Source: JACVRW01 sp963803085
GTDB lineage: Bacteria > Actinomycetota > Thermoleophilia > Solirubrobacterales > Thermoleophilaceae
Direction of reading: 5' to 3'
DNA: 64,000 bases
Assembly: GCA_963803085.1 (NCBI GenBank)
Contig: CAWDLE010000023.1
Location: 124,001 to 188,000, forward strand
The notes below the pieces were generated by a model, which was not told the origin of the DNA, searched no databases, and worked only from the letters and a program-made list of their open reading frames with translations. Shown here in pieces: positions 52,292 to 60,624 of the stretch. The translations under genes were made by a program, and so were the position numbers. Numbering within the stretch: position 1 is the stretch's first letter; the number at the start of each line of letters is the position of its first letter.

Positions 52292-53593
52292 CGCGCGTGA
52301 CGTTCTGAGCCAGCGCGAGAAGCGCAGCCGTGCGCGCGCGCCCTCGCGCGCAGAACCCACGCCGCGCGCGTGAAGGGTGCGCCAGGGCGGCGGGCCTCTG
52401 CGGGCGAGCCGGATCGGTTCGCCGCCGTCGATCCGCGCCTCGGCGTGGTCGGGATCACGCAGGCTGCGGCGCAGCTCCACGCGTGACGGCCCGAACCGAA
52501 GCTCGGCGGTCAGCTCGCCGCCATCGACCCTGAACCCTCCGGTGCGGGCGAGGCGCCGGGCGCCGAGCGCCGGGTGCGTGGCGTCGCCGACCACGGTGCC
52601 CTTCGGGTCTGCGGTGAAGGCGTCAAGGTCGTCCACCTCCCAGCCGAGCCGCAGCTCCAGCCCGTCTCCGCTCAGGCGCTCGCGCAGCGCAACTCCCGGC
52701 ACCGGATCCTCCATCCGGGTGGCCGAAGCGTCCGGCTCTACGCCGTCCTCGTGTGGCGCGTCGAGGTAGGCCGCCGCGTCGCGGTACCCCATCGCGATCA
52801 GGGTCGAGGCGTCGACCCTCCCGAAGAAGAAGTCCGGATCGAGCGGCAGCGGCACGCGCGGCCGGATCACGTGCAACCGCGCGCCGCGCTCTCGCACGAG
52901 CGCCAGCTCCTCCTGGAGTGCGCCGTTCGCCGCTATCTCGATCATGTGCACGTACTGCTGGAACGCCCCGTCGCGATAGACGCCGTGGTTCCCGATGCAC
53001 CAGACGAGCCAGATCTCCTCCGCACCCCGCCGCAGTGCCTCGGCGACGTTCGTGTCCTTGATCCAGACGGCGTCGATGAGCTTGCGTCCGTCTCGCTCGA
53101 CCGCGGGGCTGAAGACGGGCAGGGAGACGCCCGCGGTGAGCACGTCGAGATCCGCCTCGGTGTGGGGGACGGCGATGCACTCCTTCGAGGCGAAGTCGCA
53201 GACGTTGAAGGTGCCGTCGATCCCCTGTGCGGAGCGGATCCGCTCGATGTCCACGCCGAGCGCCGGGAACACCCGCTCGCGGATGCCGGTGGACGTGCCG
53301 AGTGCCGGATACGGGGGCCCCGCCAGCAGCCTTCGCAGTGGCCACACCGACGCGAACGACAGCACCTTTAGCTCCCGCCAGCGTTCGCACGCTTCCTCCG
53401 GCGACACTCCGGACAGCAGCATCGCCAGGTTGAAGGTGCCGCCCGACGTGCCGTCGGCGTGGTGGAAGCGCAGTCCCGCCTCCTGGAGCGCCACGAGCAC
53501 ACCGGCCTGGTAGGCAACCCGGATGCCGCCGCCGGCCAGGAGCAGCGATCGGCGCGGCGTGACCTCGTCTCCGGCGGCCAGCGCCGGCGTCAC
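52274..53593 (-). CDS. Patatin-like phospholipase
   Basis: A 439-residue patatin-family acyl hydrolase. The oxyanion loop is LLAGGGIRVAYQAGVLVAL, the nucleophile serine is in GTSGGTFN, and the catalytic aspartate is in KLIDAVWIKD (DA instead of the usual DG). Beyond the patatin domain the C-terminal ~150 residues are beta-rich and not assigned (LRFGPSRVELRRSLRDPDHAEARIDGGE). Patatins hydrolyse fatty-acyl esters at the membrane. The GTG start overlaps the stop of the small membrane gene, in a five-gene operon. Confidence 0.9.
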   Translation of the reverse strand: MTPALAAGDEVTPRRSLLLAGGGIRVAYQAGVLVALQEAGLRFHHADGTSGGTFNLAMLLSGVSPEEACERWRELKVLSFASVWPLRRLLAGPPYPALGTSTGIRERVFPALGVDIERIRSAQGIDGTFNVCDFASKECIAVPHTEADLDVLTAGVSLPVFSPAVERDGRKLIDAVWIKDTNVAEALRRGAEEIWLVWCIGNHGVYRDGAFQQYVHMIEIAANGALQEELALVRERGARLHVIRPRVPLPLDPDFFFGRVDASTLIAMGYRDAAAYLDAPHEDGVEPDASATRMEDPVPGVALRERLSGDGLELRLGWEVDDLDAFTADPKGTVVGDATHPALGARRLARTGGFRVDGGELTAELRFGPSRVELRRSLRDPDHAEARIDGGEPIRLARRGPPPWRTLHARGVGSAREGARARLRFSRWLRTSRALHLEP

Positions 53594-53957
53594 GGCAGGC
53601 GGCGCCAGTAGTCGAGCGCGAGCAGCCCGGACAGGGCGTCGAAGCCCGCCACACCGAGCGCAACCGGCGACAGCAGGCCGCGCCTACACCGAGCCCCACC
53701 GCCGCCGACGCGCCGAGCTTCTGGGCGGCCGTCATCAGCACGACGGCCGGCTCCGCGGGTCGTGCCACCAGCACGCTCCCGGTGCAAGCCATGAACATTC
53801 CCACGGTGCCGAAGAAGTGCCGCACGGTGGGGGAGTCGTCGGCCTCAAGCGGACCGAGGGTGGCTTGCGGCACCGCTGCCTGGAGCACGCCCGTGGCCGC
53901 GGTGATCGCGCCGATCCCACGCAGCAGGGTTCGCTCGAGCTCGACGGCGTTCGCCAT
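53590..53957 (-). CDS. Small membrane protein of the GMC/patatin operon, interrupted by a frameshift
   Basis: A ~121-residue hydrophobic protein: ELERTLLRGIGAITAATGVLQAAVPQATLGPL, RHFFGTVGMFMACTGSVLVA, VVLMTAAQKLGASAAVGLGVG, then, after a one-base loss near 53682-53686, RGLLSPVALGVAGFDALSGLLALDYWRRLP. About four membrane helices are predicted. I do not recognise the family. It starts on the last base of the decarboxylase-like stop (TGATG) and its stop overlaps the patatin start (GTGA). Confidence 0.75.
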
Positions 53958-54850
53958 CAGCGTGGACTGGACGGGCTCGCCGCCGCGCGGTCGTCCGGCG
54001 GTGCCAGCCACTCGCGCCCGAGGCCCAGGTCGACGACGCTCTCGAGCCCCTCGGGCGCCTCGGCCGGGGGAGTGGCGAAGGTGAGGAACCAGCTCTCCAT
54101 GTGGTCGTCCAGGATCCCCTCTGTGTTGGGCAGGTAGCCGGCGAACAGCGGCCGCTCGCGGACGTTCAGCCGCTTCAGGGGCGCCATGCGGGGATGGTCG
54201 CCGAAGGTCAGGCGAGCGACCCGCCCGAGCGGACGCTTGATGCCGGCATGGCCGCGGAAGTAGATGTACGACTTGTTCAGCATGCCGCGGAAGGCGCAGT
54301 AGTTCACCGCGGGCAGGCTCATCGGCAGGCCGGTCCAGCGCGGCATGTCCACCTCGATCCGGCAGCACAGCTGACCGTCGAGGTCGTACTGGCTCCACAC
54401 CTTGTCCTTGCGGATCACGAAGTCGAGGTTGGCCTGGTGCTTCGGCATGCCCCAGATCCCCTTGCCGCCCTTCACCGAGACCTCCGTCGAGACGGGCAGG
54501 TCGACAACGAACTGCCCGGTCCCGTAGCGGCCTTGAAGGAGGGCGGGCAGCAGGGCCGGTGCCGGGTCGAGCCCGTGCGTGCAGGCGATGGCGATCGAGA
54601 ACTCGATGTACGACCCGATGTCCGTGGTGCGGTAGTCCACGACGGTCACCACCAGCAGGCCCATGTCGCCGCCCAGTCGGAACGGGTGCACCTCCTGGCC
54701 GGGGATCAGCTCCGCCGCGCGCGCCGCGGAGATCGGGAACGCCGCCATCAGCGCCGGCGTGTCACGGCTGTCGACGGGCAGGGAGAACGGGATGCCGTCG
54801 ACGAGAGCGTGCCGACCGCGGAGCCGCTCGATGCGCTGGCGTGGTCGCAT
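53957..54850 (-). CDS. Acetoacetate decarboxylase family protein
   Basis: A 297-residue protein of the acetoacetate decarboxylase fold. Indicators are EVSVKGGKGIWGMPKHQANLDFVI, containing the conserved GxWGxPK-like lysine region, and FRLGGDMGLLVVTVVDYRTTDIGSYIEFSIAIA. Family members act as decarboxylases or aldolase-dehydratases on beta-keto acids; many are uncharacterised. In this operon a role in processing an oxidised lipid or sterol product is an inference. It starts 4 bases after the hydrolase stop. Confidence 0.82.
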   Translation of the reverse strand: MRPRQRIERLRGRHALVDGIPFSLPVDSRDTPALMAAFPISAARAAELIPGQEVHPFRLGGDMGLLVVTVVDYRTTDIGSYIEFSIAIACTHGLDPAPALLPALLQGRYGTGQFVVDLPVSTEVSVKGGKGIWGMPKHQANLDFVIRKDKVWSQYDLDGQLCCRIEVDMPRWTGLPMSLPAVNYCAFRGMLNKSYIYFRGHAGIKRPLGRVARLTFGDHPRMAPLKRLNVRERPLFAGYLPNTEGILDDHMESWFLTFATPPAEAPEGLESVVDLGLGREWLAPPDDRAAASPSSPR

Positions 54851-54854
54851 CGCG

Positions 54855-55877
54855 TCAGGTCCTTTCGAGCTCGGAGACGATGGCGGGGAACACGTCGCTC
54901 GCGGCGCGCGCCCCCATGAAGATGTCGAGGTGGCCGTAGTCGGGAATGATCGTTGCCGTGTGGCGCCCGGGGTCGTGACCGTCGAACCAGGCCTGGGTGC
55001 GCAGCTGGCTCTCGGGCTCGAAGCAGGCGTTGAGCGAGCCGGCGAAGAACGCGAACCTTGCCTTCGTCTTCGGGGGTCCGTCCACGAACGACTGCGGCAG
55101 GCCGGGATGGTTGTCCGCCGTCACGAGGTGACCCGCCTCCACCGAGCGCAGGATCTGCTCGAAGAAGCTGAGCGGGACGTCCGCGAACTCGTGGCGCAGC
55201 CACTCGTGGGTCTCGCGGTTGAGGTTCTCGTGACGCCAGAGCGTGGGCTCGCCGGTGCCGTATGTGAAGCTCGCGAGCTTGCAGACCATGTTGTCGCACT
55301 CGCGGTGGGTCACCCGCACGAGGCCCGAGATCAGCTTGGGCAGCACCCACGGCGCGCCGGTCTCGCCCCACTGCGGGTCCAGGTAACCCATGACGCGCGC
55401 CGTCGGCGGGATCATCCAGCGCAGCTTCAGCTTCGCCTTCCAATTCACCACCGGGTGCAGCGACACCGCGTTCGAGACGACGACCGACACGTCAGGGACC
55501 AGCCCGGCGACGGCCGACATCATGAACGAGGTGGATCCCTGACAGTGGATCACCGCGCGTACCTCGTCCGCCCTGGTGTGCTCGAGCACGGTGCGCACCG
55601 CCGCGGGATGGTCGTGCAGGGCAGCGTCGTCGAGCGTCCAGCGCCGGCGCGGCACGTCGATCGACGCGCGCCAGTTCTCGAGCCACACGTCCCAGCCCTC
55701 GTCGACCAGGACGTCCACCAGCGTGCGGCCCGACGGCGCTCGAAAGATGTTCGCCCTGACGCCGGCGCCGTGCACCAGCAGTACGGGCGGCTTGGTGGGC
55801 GGATTCGGACCGCGCACGTGGATGAGGTTCAGCTCCACGCCGTCGCCGGCAGTGAAGGGGATCAGCTCGTCCGTCAC
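54855..55877 (-). CDS. Alpha/beta hydrolase coupled to the GMC oxidoreductase
   Basis: A 340-residue alpha/beta hydrolase. VLLVHGAGVRANIF is the oxyanion region, the nucleophile elbow is VIHCQGSTSFMMSAVAG (GxSxx variant HCQGST), and the catalytic histidine sits in YGHLDIFMGARAA. It resembles the hydrolase domain that in some bacteria is fused to the C-terminus of long GMC/cholesterol-oxidase-like proteins. Here it is separate, with a GTG start overlapping the GMC stop (GTGA). Confidence 0.86.
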   Translation of the reverse strand: MTDELIPFTAGDGVELNLIHVRGPNPPTKPPVLLVHGAGVRANIFRAPSGRTLVDVLVDEGWDVWLENWRASIDVPRRRWTLDDAALHDHPAAVRTVLEHTRADEVRAVIHCQGSTSFMMSAVAGLVPDVSVVVSNAVSLHPVVNWKAKLKLRWMIPPTARVMGYLDPQWGETGAPWVLPKLISGLVRVTHRECDNMVCKLASFTYGTGEPTLWRHENLNRETHEWLRHEFADVPLSFFEQILRSVEAGHLVTADNHPGLPQSFVDGPPKTKARFAFFAGSLNACFEPESQLRTQAWFDGHDPGRHTATIIPDYGHLDIFMGARAASDVFPAIVSELERT

Positions 55878-58264
55878 CTGCCTGCTCGGCCCCCGTAGAC
55901 CTTCCAGAGGTGGCCGGCAAAGACCGCCCCGAAGCGGCCGATCGCGTCGAGCCGGTGCGCCGGGCGAACGCGGAAGGTCGTCATCTGGCGTGCGAAGTCG
56001 CGCGGGAGGATGTGGAGAATGCCGGTGGCGATCAGCTCCGCCTCGGGCTCCTCGCCCGCCGCCACGTGGCCGGCCAGGATGCGCGTATAGAGCGTGGAGG
56101 TGTCGGACCAGACGTCGAAGCCGCGCTCGTCGCGCACCTCCTTGTGGCCGACCAGCGTGAGCGGGTGCCCGGCGCCGTCCTTGAAATGCAGCCGGTAGTA
56201 CATCCGCTTGTGCTTGGAGTCCCCGTTCTGGTCGACGAACAGGTTGAAGTGACCACCATCGACGGGTCGCCTGCCGCCCAGGTCGCCGGCGCGGACCCAG
56301 CCGGAGAGCTTCCCCTCGTGTGTGTGGTCGGACATGAAGCGGTCCAGGTCGTCGGCGGTGATCGTGAGGTGGAACATCAGGTCGCGCCCGGCTGCTTTGC
56401 CCGCGCGGAAGGCGCGCTCGTAGTCGGTCTCCTCGAAGTCGAGGAACCCCTTCATCTCCTCCGTGAACCACACGGCCACCGAGCCGGCGCCGGGCGTCGG
56501 CGCGCCGCTCGGCGGCGCGCCCTCCGGGGAGCCGGCCTTGCGCGCAGGGCGGCGGCTGGGCTCGGGCGCGCCCTCGAGCATCGCGTCGGCGAAGCGGTCC
56601 GCCACCGCGGCGATCGTCAGGCTGGGGTTGGCCCCCACCGGCCCTGGCATCACGGCACCGTCGGCCACGTGAAGACCCGGATGGTTGAACACGCGCCCGT
56701 ATGGGTCGACCACGCCCTCGGCGTCGGTCCGGCCCATACGGCAGCCGCCGAGCGGATGGACGGTGATCACCCTGCTGAGCAGCCAGAGCGGGTTGTCGAG
56801 GAAGTCGCCGCCCAGCTCCTTCGTGACTTCCTGCGCCTTCTCGCGCGCGCGCGCGAAGTAGTCGTGCGAGCCGCGGTCCTTCTGCCAGTCCACCTCGAGG
56901 CGGTCGCCTTCGAGCGACATGCGGCCGTCCGGCACGTCGCGCCCCATCAGCAGCAGCGGCAGGCCGCCTGCGGACAGCGAGCAATCGCCGAGCAGCTCGG
57001 ACACCTCGGCGCTGATGTCCGCGTTGCCGCGGCCGAGACGCATGCGGACGAGGTGGGCGAGCACCTCCGCGCCCTTGAGCAGGGCGTTCGGCGCGTCCGC
57101 CATCTGAAGCATCCAGGACACGAACTCGGGATAGCCGGCGTCCTCGATGTAGAGGCCGCGCCCGGTGGCTCCATTCCCGTCGAGCTCGTCGGGGATTCGC
57201 ACCGCGCTCGTGATCACGGGCCCATAGGCGGGGTCGATCCGGCGTGGCGCGCGGGACCCGTCCATCCCGGTCGTGGCGCAGCGGATCGCGAACGTGAGCA
57301 GGTCGCCGTTGCCGGTGAAGCCCTCGCCGAGCCGCGACGAGAGCCCCGGAAGGGCGGCGCGGTTCCTCAGGAGCAGGTACGTGCTTCCGAGCGTTCCAGC
57401 AGCGAGCACGAGGTCGTCCGCCGTCACGGTGACCCGAGGGAGCACGCTCGTGTCCGTGCTCTGGCCCTCGTGCTCGTCCGTGTGCTCGATGTAGTGGACC
57501 GTCCAGCCGCCCCCCTCGCGCGGCTCGAACTCGCGCACCTCGCAGCGGGTGCGGATCTCGGCGCCGTCGTGCCAGGCCGCGGTCAGGTAGTTGTAGTCGA
57601 GCGTGTTCTTGGCCCCGTAGTTGCAGCCGACGTCGCATTCGCCGACGAGCCGGCAGGTCTGCCGCGTGCGCCCGTGGATGTTCGGCCGCTCCTCCTTGAT
57701 CGGCTCTCCCAGGACCGGATCCTCGCCCGGGTTTCCGAACGTGACGGCCAGCGGCGGGCGGAACCAATCCATGTTCCGCTCCTCGGCCGCGGCCTTGAAC
57801 GCGAGCGTCTTCGGCGTGCTGCTGTAGGGAGCATGCTCGAGCGGATAGCGCTGCGGCGCGAGCATCTTCTCGGCGCGGTCGTAGTGCGGGTCGAGGTCGG
57901 CTCGGGTGATCGGCCATGCCTCGCCGCCGGCGCCGGGGTGGTCGGGTGACACGAACCACTTCTCGTCCTTGCGGAGGAGCACATTGGCGTAGATCAGGGA
58001 GCCGCCGCCGAGGCCGCTCGAGATCAGGGCGTCGAGTCCCGAGAAGGACCAGAGGTCGAACAGGCCCTGGAGCCCTTCACTCGGGTCCCAGAGGTTGTTC
58101 TTGAACCCGATCGGGCTGCGCGGGAACGAGCCCGGGGGGTATGCCTTGCCGCGCTCGAGCACGAGCACCCGGCGGTCCGCCTCGGCCAGCCGCTGAGCGG
58201 TGACCGAGCCTCCAAATCCCGTTCCGACGACGATGCAGTCGAAGTGCTCTGGCGCGCCGGCCAC
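55874..58264 (-). CDS. GMC oxidoreductase (cholesterol-oxidase-like)
   Basis: A 796-residue FAD enzyme. The N-terminal FAD motif is VVGTGFGGSVTAQRL with VLERGK, LGGGSLIYANV is the second GMC segment, and HPLGGCRMG plus VADGAVMPGPVGANPSLTIAAVADRFAD form the C-terminal catalytic part. About 190 further residues (from ~600) form an unassigned beta-rich domain (FHLTITADDLDRFMSDHTHEGKLSGWV). The layout is that of ChoD-type sterol oxidases, but long-chain alcohol or other lipid oxidation is equally possible. A six-cysteine-poor CRLVGECDVGCNYGAKNT motif is notable. The start is GTG; first gene of the operon. Confidence 0.88.
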   Translation of the reverse strand: MAGAPEHFDCIVVGTGFGGSVTAQRLAEADRRVLVLERGKAYPPGSFPRSPIGFKNNLWDPSEGLQGLFDLWSFSGLDALISSGLGGGSLIYANVLLRKDEKWFVSPDHPGAGGEAWPITRADLDPHYDRAEKMLAPQRYPLEHAPYSSTPKTLAFKAAAEERNMDWFRPPLAVTFGNPGEDPVLGEPIKEERPNIHGRTRQTCRLVGECDVGCNYGAKNTLDYNYLTAAWHDGAEIRTRCEVREFEPREGGGWTVHYIEHTDEHEGQSTDTSVLPRVTVTADDLVLAAGTLGSTYLLLRNRAALPGLSSRLGEGFTGNGDLLTFAIRCATTGMDGSRAPRRIDPAYGPVITSAVRIPDELDGNGATGRGLYIEDAGYPEFVSWMLQMADAPNALLKGAEVLAHLVRMRLGRGNADISAEVSELLGDCSLSAGGLPLLLMGRDVPDGRMSLEGDRLEVDWQKDRGSHDYFARAREKAQEVTKELGGDFLDNPLWLLSRVITVHPLGGCRMGRTDAEGVVDPYGRVFNHPGLHVADGAVMPGPVGANPSLTIAAVADRFADAMLEGAPEPSRRPARKAGSPEGAPPSGAPTPGAGSVAVWFTEEMKGFLDFEETDYERAFRAGKAAGRDLMFHLTITADDLDRFMSDHTHEGKLSGWVRAGDLGGRRPVDGGHFNLFVDQNGDSKHKRMYYRLHFKDGAGHPLTLVGHKEVRDERGFDVWSDTSTLYTRILAGHVAAGEEPEAELIATGILHILPRDFARQMTTFRVRPAHRLDAIGRFGAVFAGHLWKVYGGRAGR

Positions 58265-58403
58265 GCTCAGCCCAGCGCTCCGGGCAGGTCAGGCTTCCGC
58301 ACGAAGTACACGTTGTTGATGGTGAGGAGGACCTCTTTCAATTGCGGTGTGGTCTACACCCCTCGGGGGCTCCCAGTCAAGACGCGCAAGGAAACTGCAC
58401 GGG

Positions 58404-59471
58404 ATGCCAGACTCCGAGGCTCTGGACGCACCGAACGCAGCCAACGGGCCCGTCACGATGCCCGACGAGTTCGAGCCTCGCAAGCTCGCAAGGCGCACGC
58501 TTCAGATCGTCGCCGTGTTCGTGGTGGTGGGTCTTGTGCTCCTGTTCGCCCCCGGACTCGGCCAGGTGCGCCACCTGCTCACCGAGGCGCGGCCGGAGTG
58601 GGTGGCGTTGGCCGTGGCGTTCGAGGCTATGTCGTGCGTGTCCTACGTCTTGTTGTTCCGGCCGGTCTTCTGCCAGAGCATGCCATGGCGCACCAGCTGG
58701 GAGATCGGTCTCGTCGAGCTGGGCGCCGGCTCGATCGTGCCCGCAAGCGGAGCCGGTGGCCTCGCGCTCGGCGCCTGGATCCTGAGCCGGGGCGGCATGC
58801 CGGCGGAGCGGATCGCCCGCCGGTCGGTGGCGTTCTTCCTCATCAAGAGCTCGGTGAACTTCATCGCCGTCGCGGTGCTCGGCACAGTCATGGCGCTCGG
58901 GCTGGTGGGCCCGGAGCTATCGCTCTGGCTGACCGCGCTGCCGGCGGCGGGCGCATTGCTCGTGATCGCCGCGGTGCTCGTTGTGCCGCGGCTCGGCCCC
59001 GGCGCGCCCGTCCCGCCCGACGCTGGGAAGCTGCGCAAGGCGCTGCGGGAGGTGCGCAAGGCGCTGGTGGTGGGCACCCGCGAGGCGGTGGAGCTCGTGC
59101 GGTCCCGCAACCTGCTCGTGATCGCCGGCGCACTCGGCTACTGGGCGTGGGACAACGCCGTTCTCTGGGCGACGTTCCACGCCTTCGACTACTCGCCTCC
59201 GATCACGGTGATCCTGATGGGCTACCTGATCGGCCAGCTCGGTGGGCTGCTCCCGTTGCCCGGCGGCCTCGGGGGTATCGACGGCGGGTTGATCGGAACG
59301 TTGATCGTCTACGGCGTGCCCGCGGCGGCCACCACCGCCGCGGTGCTCACCTACCGCGTGATCCTCTTCTGGCTCCCGCTGCTACTCGGCACCGTGGCGT
59401 TCATCTCACTGCGGAAGGGGCTGAACCAGCCCGACCGGCCGGAGCTGTGCGTGGTGCCCGCGGCGACCTAG
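58404..59471 (+). CDS. UPF0104 / lysylphosphatidylglycerol synthase-type membrane protein
   Basis: A 355-residue polytopic membrane protein with about eight helices. The conserved family positions ELGAGSIVPASGAGGLALGAWIL and YLIGQLGGLLPLPGGLGGIDGGLIGTLIVYG identify the UPF0104/AglD2/YbhN-type LPG synthase membrane region. There is no soluble aminoacyl-transfer domain, so lipid flipping or another membrane role is likelier than LPG synthesis. An ATG at codon 19 (MPDEFEP) is an alternative start. It is divergent from the GMC operon. Confidence 0.87.
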   Translation: MPDSEALDAPNAANGPVTMPDEFEPRKLARRTLQIVAVFVVVGLVLLFAPGLGQVRHLLTEARPEWVALAVAFEAMSCVSYVLLFRPVFCQSMPWRTSWEIGLVELGAGSIVPASGAGGLALGAWILSRGGMPAERIARRSVAFFLIKSSVNFIAVAVLGTVMALGLVGPELSLWLTALPAAGALLVIAAVLVVPRLGPGAPVPPDAGKLRKALREVRKALVVGTREAVELVRSRNLLVIAGALGYWAWDNAVLWATFHAFDYSPPITVILMGYLIGQLGGLLPLPGGLGGIDGGLIGTLIVYGVPAAATTAAVLTYRVILFWLPLLLGTVAFISLRKGLNQPDRPELCVVPAAT

Positions 59472-59514
59472 CGCTCGCACTCGTAGACACCACCCTCCGC
59501 CCGGGCCTAAGCTA

Positions 59515-60624
59515 ATGAGTTTCCCCATGGCTGGTCCCATCAGCAAACGCCTAGACGTGGTCGTTGTCGGCGCAGGTCAGGCTGGCCTGGCCATCGGCTA
59601 CTTCCTCGCGCAGCAGGGCTCCGGCTTCACGATTCTTGACGCCGCGGAGGAGCCTGCCGCCACCTGGCGTGGTCGCTGGGACTCGCTCAAGCTGTTCACC
59701 TCCGCCCGCTACGACGCCCTGCCCGGCCTTGACTTTCCGGGCGACCCGGATCGCTACCCCACGCGAGACGAGGTTGCCGACTACCTGACCGACTATGCAC
59801 ATCGTTTCGAGCTTCCGGTTGAGCTGAAAAGCCGAGTGCGCTCGATCCGCAAGGCGGCCCAGGGGTACCTCGTCGAGCTCGACGATCGGGCGTATGAGGC
59901 AGGTCAGGTCGTGGTGGCCACCGGCCCGTTTCAGGCGCCGCTCGTTCCGGCGATCGCCGAGCAGCTCGACGAGGCGGTCGCGCAGCTGCACAGCACGGCC
60001 TACCGGTCGCCCGAGTCCATTCCCGAAGGGCGTGTCCTGGTTGTCGGTGGCGGCAACACCGGCTTCCAGATCGCCGAGGAGCTCTCGGCGTCGCGGGAGG
60101 TGCACCTCTCGATCGGCGCGCGCCAGATGCCGCTGCCCCAGACGCTCCTCGCCCGCGACCTCTTCTGGTATCTCGACAAGACCGGCCTGATCCGCAAAAC
60201 GGCGGCGTCGCGAATCGGCCGGCGGATGCAGCAGCGAGAGGACGTCCTGATCGGGTCAAGTCCACGTTCCGCGCGTCGACAGGGCATCGAGCTGCACGGA
60301 CGAGCCGTGGGCGCCGAGGGATCCACCGTGAGCTTCAGCGACGGAGCCACGCTCGACGTTGGCAGCGTCATCTGGGCGACAGGCTTCCGAGCCGATCACT
60401 CGTGGATAGATGTACCGGTGTTCGGCGAAGGCGGCCGCGTCGTGCACGAGCGCGGCGTGACGAACTCGCCCGGCCTCTATTTCCTCGGCCTGCTGTGGCA
60501 GCACACCAGGGGGTCGGCGCTGCTCGGCTGGGTCAAGGACGACGCGGAGTACCTCGCACAACGGATCGAAGCACTGCGGGCCGATTCCCCCACACCCGAA
60601 ACTGAAATCGCAGGAGCGACATGA
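59515..60624 (+). CDS. Flavin-containing monooxygenase / NAD(P)-binding oxidoreductase
   Basis: A 369-residue two-dinucleotide-domain flavoprotein: FAD motif VVVVGAGQAGLAIGYFLAQQG, GRWDSLKLFTSARYDALPG, and a second Rossmann motif VLVVGGGNTGFQIAEEL for NAD(P)H, with the family C-terminal GLYFLGLLWQHTRGSALLGWVKDDAEY. This is the CzcO/YdhS-like group often linked to metal or aldehyde stress. It is translationally coupled (ATGA) to the multicopper oxidase, so the pair probably acts together. Confidence 0.88.
   Translation: MSFPMAGPISKRLDVVVVGAGQAGLAIGYFLAQQGSGFTILDAAEEPAATWRGRWDSLKLFTSARYDALPGLDFPGDPDRYPTRDEVADYLTDYAHRFELPVELKSRVRSIRKAAQGYLVELDDRAYEAGQVVVATGPFQAPLVPAIAEQLDEAVAQLHSTAYRSPESIPEGRVLVVGGGNTGFQIAEELSASREVHLSIGARQMPLPQTLLARDLFWYLDKTGLIRKTAASRIGRRMQQREDVLIGSSPRSARRQGIELHGRAVGAEGSTVSFSDGATLDVGSVIWATGFRADHSWIDVPVFGEGGRVVHERGVTNSPGLYFLGLLWQHTRGSALLGWVKDDAEYLAQRIEALRADSPTPETEIAGAT

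Noticed and set aside
54855..57959. A single 1034-residue minus-strand protein ending in the alpha/beta hydrolase
   Set aside because: Only the last 340 residues are protein-like. The rest is an off-frame reading of the GMC gene, and the GTGA junction gives a proper hydrolase start.
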